Positions 7,976 to 16,391 are shown, counted from the first letter of the stretch. The stretch: DNA of 53,236 bases from a bacterium (GCA_029990205.1 JAPEKQ010000019.1:1-53236), one strand, 5' to 3'. Numbers and translations: made by a program. Notes: generated from the letters alone by a model not told the origin.

Positions 7976-8581
7976 ATGAGGACGCCCAAACTGAGGGAGC
8001 TCAAGGAGGCCATCAAGTCGGTGGTGCAGGGACCGTATACGACTACGTTCCCGGTCACACCACTGAAGCCCGCCGAGGCCTTCCGAGGACAGCCGGAGTA
8101 CCACGAGGAGGACTGCATCGGGTGCGGGGCGTGTGCGGAGGTGTGTCCGGCGAGAACCATCGATGTGATCGATGAGGGGAACACCCGAACGCTCATCCAT
8201 CACTACGACAACTGTATCTACTGCGGTCAGTGTCAGGCGTACTGCACGACCAAGACGGGGATCACGCTCTCGAATGAGAAGTACGAGCTCGCCGTCTTCG
8301 ACCGCGCCCAGGCCGTGACATCGGTCGAGAAGGAGCTCGTCCGCTGCGAGTCGTGCGGCGGTGTCATCTCGACGAGGGAGCACCTGGTGTGGATCGCGCG
8401 CAAGGTCGGCTCGCTGGCCGTCGCGAATCCCGTGCTCACGGTCGCGCTCCAGCAGGAACTCGGTATCACGACCGACCCGGTCCCGCGCGGCGAGAAGGAC
8501 CTCGGCCGTGCCGACAGCTATCGGGTCATGTGTCCGACATGCAGACGAGCCGTCTACCTGACGGAGGACTGGCTCGGCTAG
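7976..8581 (+). CDS. mbhN: Ferredoxin-like 2x[4Fe-4S] subunit (NuoI/MbhN-like) with C-terminal zinc-ribbon-like cysteines
   Basis: A 201-residue iron-sulfur protein. Cluster 1 is C47-C50-C53-C57 (CIGCGACAEVCP); cluster 2 is C80-C83-C86-C90 (CIYCGQCQAYCT). It should hand electrons from ferredoxin to the NuoB-like subunit. Unlike short NuoI/MbhN proteins it has about 110 extra residues with two more pairs, C124/C127 (CESC) and C186/C189 (CPTC), which look like a rubredoxin- or zinc-ribbon-type knuckle. ATG 7976 gives the usual start (MRTPKLRELKEAI); ATG 7964 is possible. A 143-base gap with a hairpin separates it from mrpG, but the same strand and the terminator after it put it in the same operon. 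Confidence 0.87.
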   Translation: MRTPKLRELKEAIKSVVQGPYTTTFPVTPLKPAEAFRGQPEYHEEDCIGCGACAEVCPARTIDVIDEGNTRTLIHHYDNCIYCGQCQAYCTTKTGITLSNEKYELAVFDRAQAVTSVEKELVRCESCGGVISTREHLVWIARKVGSLAVANPVLTVALQQELGITTDPVPRGEKDLGRADSYRVMCPTCRRAVYLTEDWLG

Positions 8582-8607
8582 AAGTAGTCTGCGCAAAGCG
8601 GACGGGG

Positions 8608-8639
8608 AAGCGGGTTCCGAAAGGGGCCCGCTTTTCTTT
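8608..8639 (+). terminator. Rho-independent terminator of the hydrogenase operon
   Basis: An 11-bp stem (AAGCGGGTTCC with GGGGCCCGCTT, including G-T pairs) is closed by a GAAA tetraloop and followed by TTCTTT. It starts 27 bases after the stop of the ferredoxin-like subunit and separates the operon from the minus-strand genes that follow. Confidence 0.85.
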
Positions 8640-8673
8640 GTGGCTTGGTCCTGGTGGGCGGGCGGGTGTCCGA

Positions 8674-9780
8674 TCAGCCGGGGTGGTCGTGCTTGGTGCA
8701 GCGGCCGGCGTACTCGCGGCTGATGAACGCGGGGATCAAGACACGGTCCTCGAGCATGGACAGGAAGCGGACCTTGTCCGCCGAGCGGACCACACGGATC
8801 GTTCGGCCGGACTCGGCGGCGCGAGCGATCGACCGGCCGCGGTCGGCGCCGTCGGTGAGTACGTCCACCGAGACCTTTTCTGTCTCGACGATCTCCGGTC
8901 TGATCACGGCCGCGACGGCGAGCGGATCGTGCATGTACCCACCGGGTAGACCGGACTCCCATTCCTGGAAGGCGATGTAGTAGTCGAGCGCCCGGTAGAG
9001 GATGCAGCCGAGTGACCGTCCCGGCCGCGCCGGGGGTGCTCCCTCGGCGTGGGCAACAAGCATGGCCGCCGGGAGGATCGTCGTTGTCGTTGCGTCGAGG
9101 GGAACGAGCGTGATGGGGAGCCCGGACGCCATCAGGACGGCGGCGGCCTCCGGGTCCACGTAGAAGTTGAATTCCGCAACCGGGCCGGTGTTCCCCGGCA
9201 CATCGAACGCCCCACCCATGATGACGATACGCGCGTAGCCGTCCAGAGCATGGGAATCCCGCTCCAGAGCGAGCGCCAGGTTCGTCAGGGGGCCGGTGGC
9301 GATGAGCATCGGTCTGCGGTGGACGGGCAGAGCCCCAGCGTCCAGATCGCTCGCGAGAGCTGCGCGCGACACGCGCGCGATGACCTCGTGCGCCGGTTCG
9401 TCGGTCGCGGGATGGTGCGGGTCGGGAAGCGATCGTGTCACGCCACCAAGGCCGTCGCCGCCATGGACCTCGGGCGCGATGACGAGCGGGCGCGAGAGCG
9501 GCGACGCGGCGCCCCGGGCGACCGGAGGCGCGTCGTGGTCGCGGATGAGCTCGGAGAGAAGAAGGTTGTTGCGCGTGCACTCATCAACGGGGGCGTTGCC
9601 GGCGACCGATGTGATGGCCTCCACGACGATCTCCGCGGAGTGCATCGCCATGACGAGCGCGACGGCGTCATCAACACCGGTGTCCATATCAAGGACAACG
9701 CGGGTCGGCTCGGAGTCGTGGGCGCGGCCGTCTGCGTCCGGCGTATCACCGGTAGGGAAGGGGCGCCAGATCTCGCTCAT
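8674..9780 (-). CDS. Inosine-uridine preferring nucleoside hydrolase family protein
   Basis: A 368-residue protein of the IUNH/RihB family. The N-terminal DMDTGVDDAVAL (about residues 29-40) is the Ca2+-binding aspartate motif. SVAGNAP follows, IVIMGGAF lies mid-protein, and YMHDPLAVAA carries the catalytic-site histidine and aspartate. The family hydrolyses the N-glycosidic bond of ribonucleosides in purine and pyrimidine salvage. The start at 9780 overlaps the upstream epimerase stop (ATGA); a longer upstream frame lies inside that gene and was discarded. Substrate preference cannot be read from the sequence. Confidence 0.88.
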   Translation of the reverse strand: MSEIWRPFPTGDTPDADGRAHDSEPTRVVLDMDTGVDDAVALVMAMHSAEIVVEAITSVAGNAPVDECTRNNLLLSELIRDHDAPPVARGAASPLSRPLVIAPEVHGGDGLGGVTRSLPDPHHPATDEPAHEVIARVSRAALASDLDAGALPVHRRPMLIATGPLTNLALALERDSHALDGYARIVIMGGAFDVPGNTGPVAEFNFYVDPEAAAVLMASGLPITLVPLDATTTTILPAAMLVAHAEGAPPARPGRSLGCILYRALDYYIAFQEWESGLPGGYMHDPLAVAAVIRPEIVETEKVSVDVLTDGADRGRSIARAAESGRTIRVVRSADKVRFLSMLEDRVLIPAFISREYAGRCTKHDHPG

Positions 9781-10616
9781 GTCGTCAGGAACTCCCTCCA
9801 GCTCCGGGCAGGCCTGAAGCCTGTGAGCGTCTCGAGCATGTCGGAGGAGATCAGGCTTCCGAACTCGGTGACGTCGTCCGGCACGCCGAGCTTCGGGAGG
9901 AAGCGGCCTACGAGCTCGCGCGTCGGGTACACGGTCCCGTTGTCCGGCGCGGACACGAACGCCGCGTGGCACCCGACCGGGAGGTCGGAAGAGAGACCGC
10001 GGGCGACCGCCTCGGCCACATCGTCACCGTGGACGTATGCCCAGAGGCCGTCGCTCCACTCCTCGGGGGTTATCAGAAGGTTGCGGCAGCGTTCGTACTC
10101 CTCGGGCACCCAGATCCACGGCGGGCGCAGGATGAGGAGCGGCATCCTCGGCCCGACCTCCTGTTCGAGGTAGGTCTCGGCGAGGAGCTTGCTCTTGCCG
10201 TACGGCTCGACCGGGAGAAGGGGGTGACCTTCGTCGACCGGGACGTAGCGGGGGCGGACCTCGCCGCCCGAGAACACGAACCCGAGCACCGATTCGCTGG
10301 AGATGAAGACGAGGCGCGTGACGCCCCCTGCGGTGCAGGCGCGCCCCACCTGGAGCGAGCCCTCGGCGTTGATGTTCATCATCTCTTCGGGCGTCCCGAA
10401 GTGTGGTCCCGGGATGCCGGCGACGTGCACGACAGCGTCGTATCCGTGGACCGCGTGCGTGATGCCGTCGACGTCGAGGATGCTGCACTCGACGAACGGT
10501 TCCGAACCGTCGCGCGGCGCGCGGATGTCGATGTTGACGACCTCGTGGTCGCGGGCGAGACGTGTGACGATGCGACGGCCGAGCAGACCGCTGCCGCCGG
10601 TGACGGCGACCCTCAT
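9777..10616 (-). CDS. NAD(P)-dependent epimerase/dehydratase (extended SDR)
   Basis: A 279-residue extended short-chain dehydrogenase. TGGSGLLGRRI at about residues 6-16 is the GxxGxxG Rossmann motif. The catalytic set is visible as ISSESV (serine) and YGKSK (Tyr and Lys). The family acts on nucleotide sugars or related substrates; this one is short for a GalE-type enzyme. AGGAGGGAGT precedes the ATG. It overlaps the nucleoside hydrolase by 4 bases, so the two are co-translated. The substrate is unknown. Confidence 0.87.
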   Translation of the reverse strand: MRVAVTGGSGLLGRRIVTRLARDHEVVNIDIRAPRDGSEPFVECSILDVDGITHAVHGYDAVVHVAGIPGPHFGTPEEMMNINAEGSLQVGRACTAGGVTRLVFISSESVLGFVFSGGEVRPRYVPVDEGHPLLPVEPYGKSKLLAETYLEQEVGPRMPLLILRPPWIWVPEEYERCRNLLITPEEWSDGLWAYVHGDDVAEAVARGLSSDLPVGCHAAFVSAPDNGTVYPTRELVGRFLPKLGVPDDVTEFGSLISSDMLETLTGFRPARSWREFLTT

Positions 10617-10705
10617 GACTCCCTCCTGCTGGACTGGGTTCACGATCGATGCTACTGCGCAAGACGGCGGCGCGCAACCAGTGACCGTCGGACCCGAGCG
10701 ATCGG

Positions 10706-11125
10706 CTACTCGCCGACGAGCTGGACGATGACCTCGCGCGTGCGAGGACACTCGTCGAAGTCCATCAGCACGACCTGCTGCCACGTGCCGAGGGTCAGCG
10801 ACTTGTCGATGAACGGAACGGAGAGGCTCGGACCGACGAGCGCCGACCGGATGTGGCTGTGGCCGTTGTGGTCGCCCCACCGCTTGTGGTGGCGCCAGTC
10901 GCGCTTGCTCGGCGCGAGGGTCTCGAGCACCTCCTTGATGTCGTCGATGACGCCCGACTCGTACTCGACCGTCGTGATCCCGGCGGTCGAGCCGCCGATG
11001 AACAGTGTCGCCACACCATCCGTAAGTCCGCTCTCTGTAACGAGTTCGGCGAGTTCGCGCGTCAGGTCGATGGTGTCACCGTCCCCGCGCGTCGTGGCCG
11101 CGATGGCCCCAGAGACGACCGTCAT
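10706..11125 (-). CDS. yjbQ: YjbQ/UPF0047 family protein
   Basis: A 139-residue protein of the YjbQ family (secondary thiamine-phosphate synthase enzyme in annotation databases; the true role is poorly defined). It shows GGSTAGITTVEYE, the HGHSHIRSAL metal-site region and the C-terminal GTWQQVVLMDFD, then PRTREVIVQLVG. The length fits the family. GGAGG lies 4-5 bases before the ATG. It precedes the epimerase on the same strand with a 90-base gap, so co-transcription is possible. Confidence 0.9.
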   Translation of the reverse strand: MTVVSGAIAATTRGDGDTIDLTRELAELVTESGLTDGVATLFIGGSTAGITTVEYESGVIDDIKEVLETLAPSKRDWRHHKRWGDHNGHSHIRSALVGPSLSVPFIDKSLTLGTWQQVVLMDFDECPRTREVIVQLVGE

Positions 11126-11226
11126 GTTTCCTCCCTTGCCTGAGCCGTGGACGTCGGGGTTCGTGGGTCCGTCTCAAGACCCGGAGCCGCACACCCAGTT
11201 CCTCGCGTGAGCCGCCGACCGACTCA

Positions 11227-11235
11227 TGGTATCCT
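11227..11235 (+). promoter_or_regulatory. Possible extended -10 promoter for the methyltransferase
   Basis: TG-G-TATCCT forms an extended -10 (TGN plus 4 of 6 consensus bases). There is no good -35. It lies about 115 bases before the methyltransferase start and the strand fits. Weak evidence. Confidence 0.3.
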
Positions 11236-11349
11236 GAACGGTGACTTCAGCAAAGCCCGCGTCGTGAGGGACGGCACCGGCCGGCCCGGGGACGCGGCGG
11301 GCGCCCCGCGATGGTGGGCGCAGGATCTCCGCCAACAGGAGTGTGCGGC

Positions 11350-12096
11350 GTGACCTACGCCAAGAGCGCGCAGTTCTACGACTACTTTGACACGAAGGGC
11401 AACGCAGCTTTCTACGTCCAGATCGCCGGGGAGAGCGAGGGCGACATCCTGGAGCTCGGTGTCGGCACCGGGCGGGTGCTGTTCGAGCTGGCGAAGCTCG
11501 GTCGCGACTCGGTCGGGATCGACAACTCGCCGGAGATGCTCCGCGAAGCGAAGCGGAAGCGCAGGAATCAGTTCCCCGAACTCGCCGGGCGCACGCGCTT
11601 CATTCTTGGAGACATGCTCACTCTCGATCTCGGTCGGACGTTCGGATTCGTCTGCGCCCCGTCGGGCGGCATCCAGGGGGAGAGCGCCGACGACATCCGC
11701 GGCATCTTCCGCCGCGCGGCAGAGCACCTCAGTCCGGGTGGCATCTTCGCGTTCGACATCATGTCGCCGTGCGCGCTCCGACAGACCAAGGTCTACGCCC
11801 CTGAGCGCAAGGAGGTTCCCGGAGGGAGGGTCGTGGTCCGGTTCATAGCCCAGACCTATAACGAGGGTGATGAGGCCGCGTCGCTCGATCTGCTGTTCAA
11901 GGAACACATCCCCGGCCGCACCCGGTACGAGACGTACAAGGAGGAGTGTACGGTGGCGATCATCACGCTGCCGGCCGTCAGGGAGGCGCTTGAGTATGCA
12001 GGGCTGAAGTTCGACAAGGTCCTTGGCGACTTCGAGGGCGGGGACTTCACCGACCAGAGTCCGCGCATGGTCGTCGTGGCGAGGCGACCGCTTTAG
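11350..12096 (+). CDS. Class I SAM-dependent methyltransferase
   Basis: A 248-residue protein. ILELGVGTGRVLFELA at about residues 33-48 is motif I of Rossmann-fold methyltransferases; VGIDNSPEML is the acidic-loop motif II, and FILGDML the adenine-side motif. The C-terminal half has a beta-barrel-like insertion resembling small-molecule methyltransferases. GTG 11350 was chosen because AGGAG (11336-11340) is 9 bases upstream; ATG 11311 lies in the untranslated leader. The substrate is unknown, and the neighbours on both sides are on the other strand or unrelated. Confidence 0.85.
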   Translation: MTYAKSAQFYDYFDTKGNAAFYVQIAGESEGDILELGVGTGRVLFELAKLGRDSVGIDNSPEMLREAKRKRRNQFPELAGRTRFILGDMLTLDLGRTFGFVCAPSGGIQGESADDIRGIFRRAAEHLSPGGIFAFDIMSPCALRQTKVYAPERKEVPGGRVVVRFIAQTYNEGDEAASLDLLFKEHIPGRTRYETYKEECTVAIITLPAVREALEYAGLKFDKVLGDFEGGDFTDQSPRMVVVARRPL

Positions 12097-12132
12097 CGCT
12101 CGGCGGCGCGCCAGCGCGAGCCGAGACCCTCT

Positions 12133-13938
12133 CTAGCGCACCACCACCAGCTTGCGGGTCGCTTCGTAGTCACCTGCCGCGAACCGGATGAAGTAGACGC
12201 CGGAGGCGGCCCGCTCACCGCTGCCGCTCCTGCCGTTCCAGAACACCGTGTGGCTCCCGGCGTCCTTCGGGCCCGAGACCAGCGTCCGCACGATCTCACC
12301 CCGAACATTGTAGAGAACGAGTTCTACCTCGACATCGTCGGGGATCGTGTAGGTCAGCTGCGTGATGGCGCCCTGCTCGAACGGCGAGCCCGGGTCCCCG
12401 TGCTCGAGCTCGGAGCCCGCGGGGTTCGGATACCACTGTGAGATCGAATACTCGGGCAGCCGCCCCGCGATCTTGAACATGGCGACGTTGTTGGTCTCGT
12501 TGATCTCTTCGAGCAGCGAGTCCGGGTCGACGACGATGTAGAACTCCTGCGTGTCGGTTCCTGTCGGCGTCCAGTGATGCGTGATGTCGGCGCTGCCGTT
12601 GCTCGGGATGTAGTGAGCCGTGAGGTAGTTCTCGGGGTAGTGATCACCGATGTCGGCGACCGTGTTGGTCGGGCCGACGAACTCCTCGAGTACCATGGTG
12701 CCGGTTCCGTAAGGGTCGCCCTCCCAGAGCTGGACGGTGATACGCGAGCTGTCCGGCGGATCGCACGCGCGGGGCTCGATGGTGAGTCCGCGCTTGTCGC
12801 CGTCGGGGTCGTTCCCGCCTGTCCGGTCGAATGTCTCCGCCTCGATGTGCGTATCACCGATCTCGATCCAGTCGACGAAGAAGTCCGGGTCGTAGTCCAT
12901 CTGATACGTGCCGAGGAAGACGCGGTGCTGACCGGCGGCGATCGGCACATCCCTGATCGTGACGATGTTCCACAGGTTCGTGTCGCCGAGCGACGGAGCG
13001 GTGAGCGTGCTCAGGTGGAGTCCGTCGAGTTCGACCCGCCAGTCGACGTCCCAGTTGTCGCGGCAGCGGAACGCAATGTCGACCGTGTCCGCGCGGCTCG
13101 TTGAGAAGTCCCACTCGCCCCAGCGCGAGCGACCGAGCGGCGAGAACCAGCCGTGTGCGCTGCGGGCCTGGCAGAGCGCGTAGTTGCTGATGCTCGCTGT
13201 GATCGTGACGGCTTCGCCGACGAACGGCGAGGGGTTGTCGGCGGTGATATCCCCATTCGCAAGACCCCAGTCCCAATCCTCCCACCGCGGGAACGAATCG
13301 TCGATGTCGATGGCGATGGCGAACTCGGGATCGTCGGAGAACTCGACGTCGAGATAGGGCGCGAAGTCGGGGTGATACTCCTGCGTTCGGAGCGACGTCG
13401 TGGGGATGCTTACGTCGCCCCAGCGGGTTGTGTCGCGGATGACCCAACCGTAGTTGCCATACGGGTCGGCGAGCGCCTGCAGGTCCGGCGTCACGTCGAA
13501 CGCGAGCCAGGCGTTCAGTGTCTCGGGCACCGTGGCAGCAGACGTCGGCGTGGGCGAGAACGATGGCTGTGTGGTCCACGTCACTGCCATCTCGGTCCAC
13601 GGGCCGGTGGCGCGGTGACACGTCAGGTCGCGTCCGGCGGGATTGGTGCCGCTGTAGTTGAAGTAGTGGACGTAGAGCGTTGCCGATTCGACCGTCGCCC
13701 CGTACGGGATGTCCGAGAGCTGGAACTGGACGAGCGATTCGTACTCGAAGCTGTCGTCGTGAGAGGGATGTCCATACCGGTTGCGGACCTGCATCAGCTG
13801 CGCTGCGCCGTGGTTCGCGCTGGGTGATTCCATGCGGATGTAGGCGTCGTCCGTCACGGTGATGAGTTCACCGTGAACCACCGGTGCGATCACGGCGGAT
13901 GCGATGAGAACCAGAACTGCCGCCCGCCAGCCGTTCAT
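12133..13938 (-). CDS. Secreted DNRLRE-domain surface protein with CARDB-like and C-terminal FlgD-type Ig domain
   Basis: A 601-residue exported protein. Residues 1-23 are a Sec signal peptide (ending VVHG). Residues about 25-200 match the DNRLRE domain: SLVQFQLSDIP, ATVESATLYVHYFN and the tryptophan-rich ATGPWTEMAVTWTTQP. A CARDB-like region with LLEEINETNNVAMF lies near residues 480-495. The last ~95 residues are a FlgD/T9SS-like Ig domain (WYPNPAGSE, VELVLYNVRGEIVRTL, ASGVYFIRFAAG). In FCB bacteria such domains mark surface or secreted proteins. GGAGGC precedes the ATG with 7-base spacing. A strong promoter lies just upstream at 13989-14017. No catalytic residues were recognised. Confidence 0.88.
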   Translation of the reverse strand: MNGWRAAVLVLIASAVIAPVVHGELITVTDDAYIRMESPSANHGAAQLMQVRNRYGHPSHDDSFEYESLVQFQLSDIPYGATVESATLYVHYFNYSGTNPAGRDLTCHRATGPWTEMAVTWTTQPSFSPTPTSAATVPETLNAWLAFDVTPDLQALADPYGNYGWVIRDTTRWGDVSIPTTSLRTQEYHPDFAPYLDVEFSDDPEFAIAIDIDDSFPRWEDWDWGLANGDITADNPSPFVGEAVTITASISNYALCQARSAHGWFSPLGRSRWGEWDFSTSRADTVDIAFRCRDNWDVDWRVELDGLHLSTLTAPSLGDTNLWNIVTIRDVPIAAGQHRVFLGTYQMDYDPDFFVDWIEIGDTHIEAETFDRTGGNDPDGDKRGLTIEPRACDPPDSSRITVQLWEGDPYGTGTMVLEEFVGPTNTVADIGDHYPENYLTAHYIPSNGSADITHHWTPTGTDTQEFYIVVDPDSLLEEINETNNVAMFKIAGRLPEYSISQWYPNPAGSELEHGDPGSPFEQGAITQLTYTIPDDVEVELVLYNVRGEIVRTLVSGPKDAGSHTVFWNGRSGSGERAASGVYFIRFAAGDYEATRKLVVVR

Positions 13939-13988
13939 CTCTACGCCTCCAGGGACGTTCGGTGATTGCCAGGGAGTGCATTGCGCGC

Positions 13989-14017
13989 ACTATATCATGA
14001 GGGCAGGTTCGCGTCAA
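13989..14017 (-). promoter_or_regulatory. Sigma-70-type promoter for the DNRLRE/FlgD protein gene
   Basis: Read on the minus strand: TTGACG at 14017-14012, a 17-base spacer, TATAGT at 13994-13989. Transcription would start about 45 bases before the gene at 13938. The promoter sits inside what would be the 5' extension of the divergent histidine kinase frame, which argues that kinase translation begins further right. Confidence 0.75.
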
Positions 14018-14062
14018 AGCGGCCGCGCTGGTGTCGTTCGCGCCGGCGCGCTGGAGTGGGCG

Positions 14063-15337
14063 ATGGCCGACAAGATCCCGTACCGGAACGATGACGGCGA
14101 GATCGCCGGGATCATCGGTCTCTCCGTTGACATCACCGAACGCATTCGCGTCGAGCACGAGCTGCTCGCGAAGGAAGAGGAGCTCCGGCAGTCCCAGAAG
14201 ATGGAGGCGGTCGGGCGTCTGGCTGGAGGCATCGCGCACGATTTCAACAACCTGCTTACGGCCATCTCCGGATACTCGCAGCTGCTCTACGGGCGGATGC
14301 CGGAGGGAGATGCGAACCGCGAGCTGATGAAGAACGTACTCGACGCGGCCGAGCACGCCGCGTCGCTGACGCACCAACTTCTCGCGTTCAGCCGCAAGCA
14401 GCCGGTCCAGCTGAGGTCGATCGATCTCAACAAGACCGTCTCCAACATGCAGGCGATGCTCAAGCGACTCATCGGAGAAGACCTGGGGCTCGACACGGAG
14501 CTCGGCAGCGACCTCGAGTGCGTGGCGGCCGACCCGTCTCACATCGAGCAGGTGCTCCTGAACCTCGCGGTCAACGCCCGCGATGCCATGCCCGACGGTG
14601 GGACCGTGACGATTCGCACGGAGCACGTGACGGTCAACGACGAAGCGAGCAAAATGAGCCCGGACGCGCACACGGGTGACTTCGTCTGTCTCTCGGTGAC
14701 CGACGAGGGAGTTGGGATGGACCGGGCGACGCTCGAACACATCTTCGAGCCGTTCTTCACGACGAAGGAGAAGGGGAAGGGGACCGGCCTCGGTCTCTCG
14801 GTGGTCTACGGCTGCATCAAGCAGCACGGCGGCTGGATCTGCGTCGACAGCTCGCCGGGACTCGGGACGACGTTCCGTATCTACCTCGGGCTCTCCGATC
14901 AGAGCGCCGCGTCCAGCGCGGACGACAAGCCCATCGACGAGTGCGTTCTCGAGGGACACGACGAGCGGATCCTGCTCGTCGAGGACGAACCCGTGGTTCG
15001 CGACTTCGCGTCGCGTGCCCTTCGCGAGAAGGGATACGAGGTACTCGATGTCGGGAGCGCCGAGGAGTGTCTCGAGGCGTTCGAGCGCGAAGGGCATATG
15101 TTCGACATGGTCTTCAGCGACGTCGTGCTTCCCGGGAAGAGCGGCGTGCAGCTTGTCGATGAACTGATTTCGATGGACCCGAACCTTCCAGTGCTTCTCA
15201 GCAGCGGATACGCCGACCAGAAGTCCCAGTGGCCCATCATTCGGGAGAAGGGCCTCAGATTCCTCCAGAAGCCGTACTCGCTCCAGGACCTCCTCAGCAG
15301 CATCCGCGAGGTGCTCGACCAGGACGGCGCTGTCTAG
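14063..15337 (+). CDS. Hybrid histidine kinase (partial PAS - HisKA - HATPase - receiver), apparently 5'-truncated
   Basis: A 424-residue protein from ATG 14063. Residues 4-26 (KIPYRNDDGEIAGIIGLSVD, then ITER) are only the C-terminal end of a PAS domain. HisKA follows with H59 in GGIAHDFNNLL. The ATPase domain has the N-box NLAVNARDAM, G1 DEGVGM, F-box IFEPFFTTKEKGKGTGLGLS. The receiver begins near residue 310 (ILLVEDEPVVRDFA) with phospho-acceptor D353 in FSDVVLPGKSG. No membrane segment or complete sensor remains. Homology to PAS seems to reach back to about 14045 (ALEWAMADK), but upstream is the promoter of the divergent gene, so the 5' part is lost. ATG 13997 is an alternative start without an RBS; GGAG lies 6 bases before 14063. 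It may be a remnant or a cytoplasmic kinase driven by a partner. Confidence 0.82.
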   Translation: MADKIPYRNDDGEIAGIIGLSVDITERIRVEHELLAKEEELRQSQKMEAVGRLAGGIAHDFNNLLTAISGYSQLLYGRMPEGDANRELMKNVLDAAEHAASLTHQLLAFSRKQPVQLRSIDLNKTVSNMQAMLKRLIGEDLGLDTELGSDLECVAADPSHIEQVLLNLAVNARDAMPDGGTVTIRTEHVTVNDEASKMSPDAHTGDFVCLSVTDEGVGMDRATLEHIFEPFFTTKEKGKGTGLGLSVVYGCIKQHGGWICVDSSPGLGTTFRIYLGLSDQSAASSADDKPIDECVLEGHDERILLVEDEPVVRDFASRALREKGYEVLDVGSAEECLEAFEREGHMFDMVFSDVVLPGKSGVQLVDELISMDPNLPVLLSSGYADQKSQWPIIREKGLRFLQKPYSLQDLLSSIREVLDQDGAV

Positions 15338-15390
15338 CAGTTTCCACACGGCGTTTGCCTCGTGAGCCATCACTGTGTTTCAATCGCCTC

Positions 15391-15876
15391 ATGACAAACA
15401 CACCACTGCAGATCATTGAGTCGATCGATCGCGGCCCGGTTCTCGTGCTCGGGGCCGGCAACATCCTGCGGTCGGATGACGCCGCCGGCTGCGTCGTGGC
15501 CGAGCGGGTCGCGGAGCGGTTCCCCGAGAGCGTCATCGACGGCGGGCTCGTTCCCGAGAACTTCGTCGGTCCGATCCGGCGTTTCGCACCGGGAACGGTC
15601 ATCATCGTCGACGCCGCGGACTTCGGGGCCGAACCCGGAGAGCTCTATATCGCGCACGAGCACGAGGTCGTCGGCGACATGTTCGGGACCCACGGAGCCC
15701 CGCTCAGCCTGTTCATGCGGGCGCTCCACGAGTCGATGACGTGTGACGTCATCCTCGTTGCCGTTCAGGTCGAGAGCATGGAGTTGAACGTCCCGATGAC
15801 GACGCGTGTCGAATCGGCCGTCGAGACGCTCGTCTCATCACTCGTTGGATTGCTCGAGAGGACGACCGGCGACTGA
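15391..15876 (+). CDS. hycI: Hydrogenase maturation protease, HycI type
   Basis: A 161-residue nickel-dependent endopeptidase of the HybD/HycI family (M52). GAGNILRSDDAAG (residues 21-33), IDGGLVPENFVGPIR (about 49-63), IIVDAADFGAEPGEL (about 71-85) and GTHGAPL (about 99-105) follow the HycI pattern, with acidic residues near 29 and at 74 and H101 at the metal-binding positions. HycI removes the C-terminal peptide of group 4 large subunits after nickel insertion. The obvious client is the large subunit at 643-1815, which has an Arg-Met site after DPCYSCTER. It is separated from that operon by about 7 kb. ATG 15391 fits the family start; the frame extends upstream without homology. Confidence 0.88.
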   Translation: MTNTPLQIIESIDRGPVLVLGAGNILRSDDAAGCVVAERVAERFPESVIDGGLVPENFVGPIRRFAPGTVIIVDAADFGAEPGELYIAHEHEVVGDMFGTHGAPLSLFMRALHESMTCDVILVAVQVESMELNVPMTTRVESAVETLVSSLVGLLERTTGD

Positions 15877-15899
15877 CGTTTCTACATGGAGGTTCCCTC

Positions 15900-16373
15900 A
15901 TGATGACACGCATACCCCTGTTGGCGGTGGCGTCGCTCGCAGCGCTCGCCATCTGTCTCACGTCGTGCTCGGGCATCCAGGAGCCGGTCATCCGGCTCGA
16001 GGGTGTCGATCTCGTCGGCATCTCGACCGACGGGCTGGAGCTGATGCTCCAGGCCTCGCTCGAGAATCCAAATGACTTCGGCGCCGACATCGATGGGCTC
16101 GAGTACGTGATTCTCGGCGACGGCGAGGAGCTTGCGCGCGGGTCGCGCGAGATGGAGATTCGCGTGGGCGCGGGTGAGACCGTCGAAGTTGGTGTTCCGT
16201 TCGACCTGAAGTGGTCGAGCGGCAAGACGATTCTCGAGGGCATCCTGGATGGGGAAGAACACGAATGGAAGCTTGAGGGGAGTGTCGGCGTCAGCAAGGG
16301 TCCGATCCGCAAGACGTTCGCATTCTCCGAGAGCGGCAACATCAACTCCCCGAACCAATCCCAGGACCTCTAG
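15900..16373 (+). CDS. LEA14/WHy-domain lipoprotein
   Basis: A 157-residue predicted lipoprotein. The signal region ends in the lipobox LTSC (about residues 20-23). The mature part resembles the LEA type 2/WHy domain: LEGVDLVGISTDGLELMLQ, SLENPNDFGADIDGLEYVI and a later strand FDLKWSSG. Family members are stress-related or envelope proteins of unclear biochemical role. GGAGG precedes the ATGATG start. Its stop codon is in the same frame as the following hflX, only 18 bases before the apparent hflX start. Confidence 0.8.
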   Translation: MMTRIPLLAVASLAALAICLTSCSGIQEPVIRLEGVDLVGISTDGLELMLQASLENPNDFGADIDGLEYVILGDGEELARGSREMEIRVGAGETVEVGVPFDLKWSSGKTILEGILDGEEHEWKLEGSVGVSKGPIRKTFAFSESGNINSPNQSQDL

Positions 16374-16391
16374 CAGTTTCGGAGGCCTATC

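Noticed and set aside
9781-9972. Longer nucleoside hydrolase start at 9972
   Set aside because: The extra 64 codons overlap the epimerase gene and lack homology; ATG 9780 with the ATGA overlap is the natural start.
13904-14062. Longer histidine kinase start inside the divergent secreted-protein gene
   Set aside because: The extension has no RBS, no PAS homology before about 14045, and overlaps a strong promoter for the other strand.
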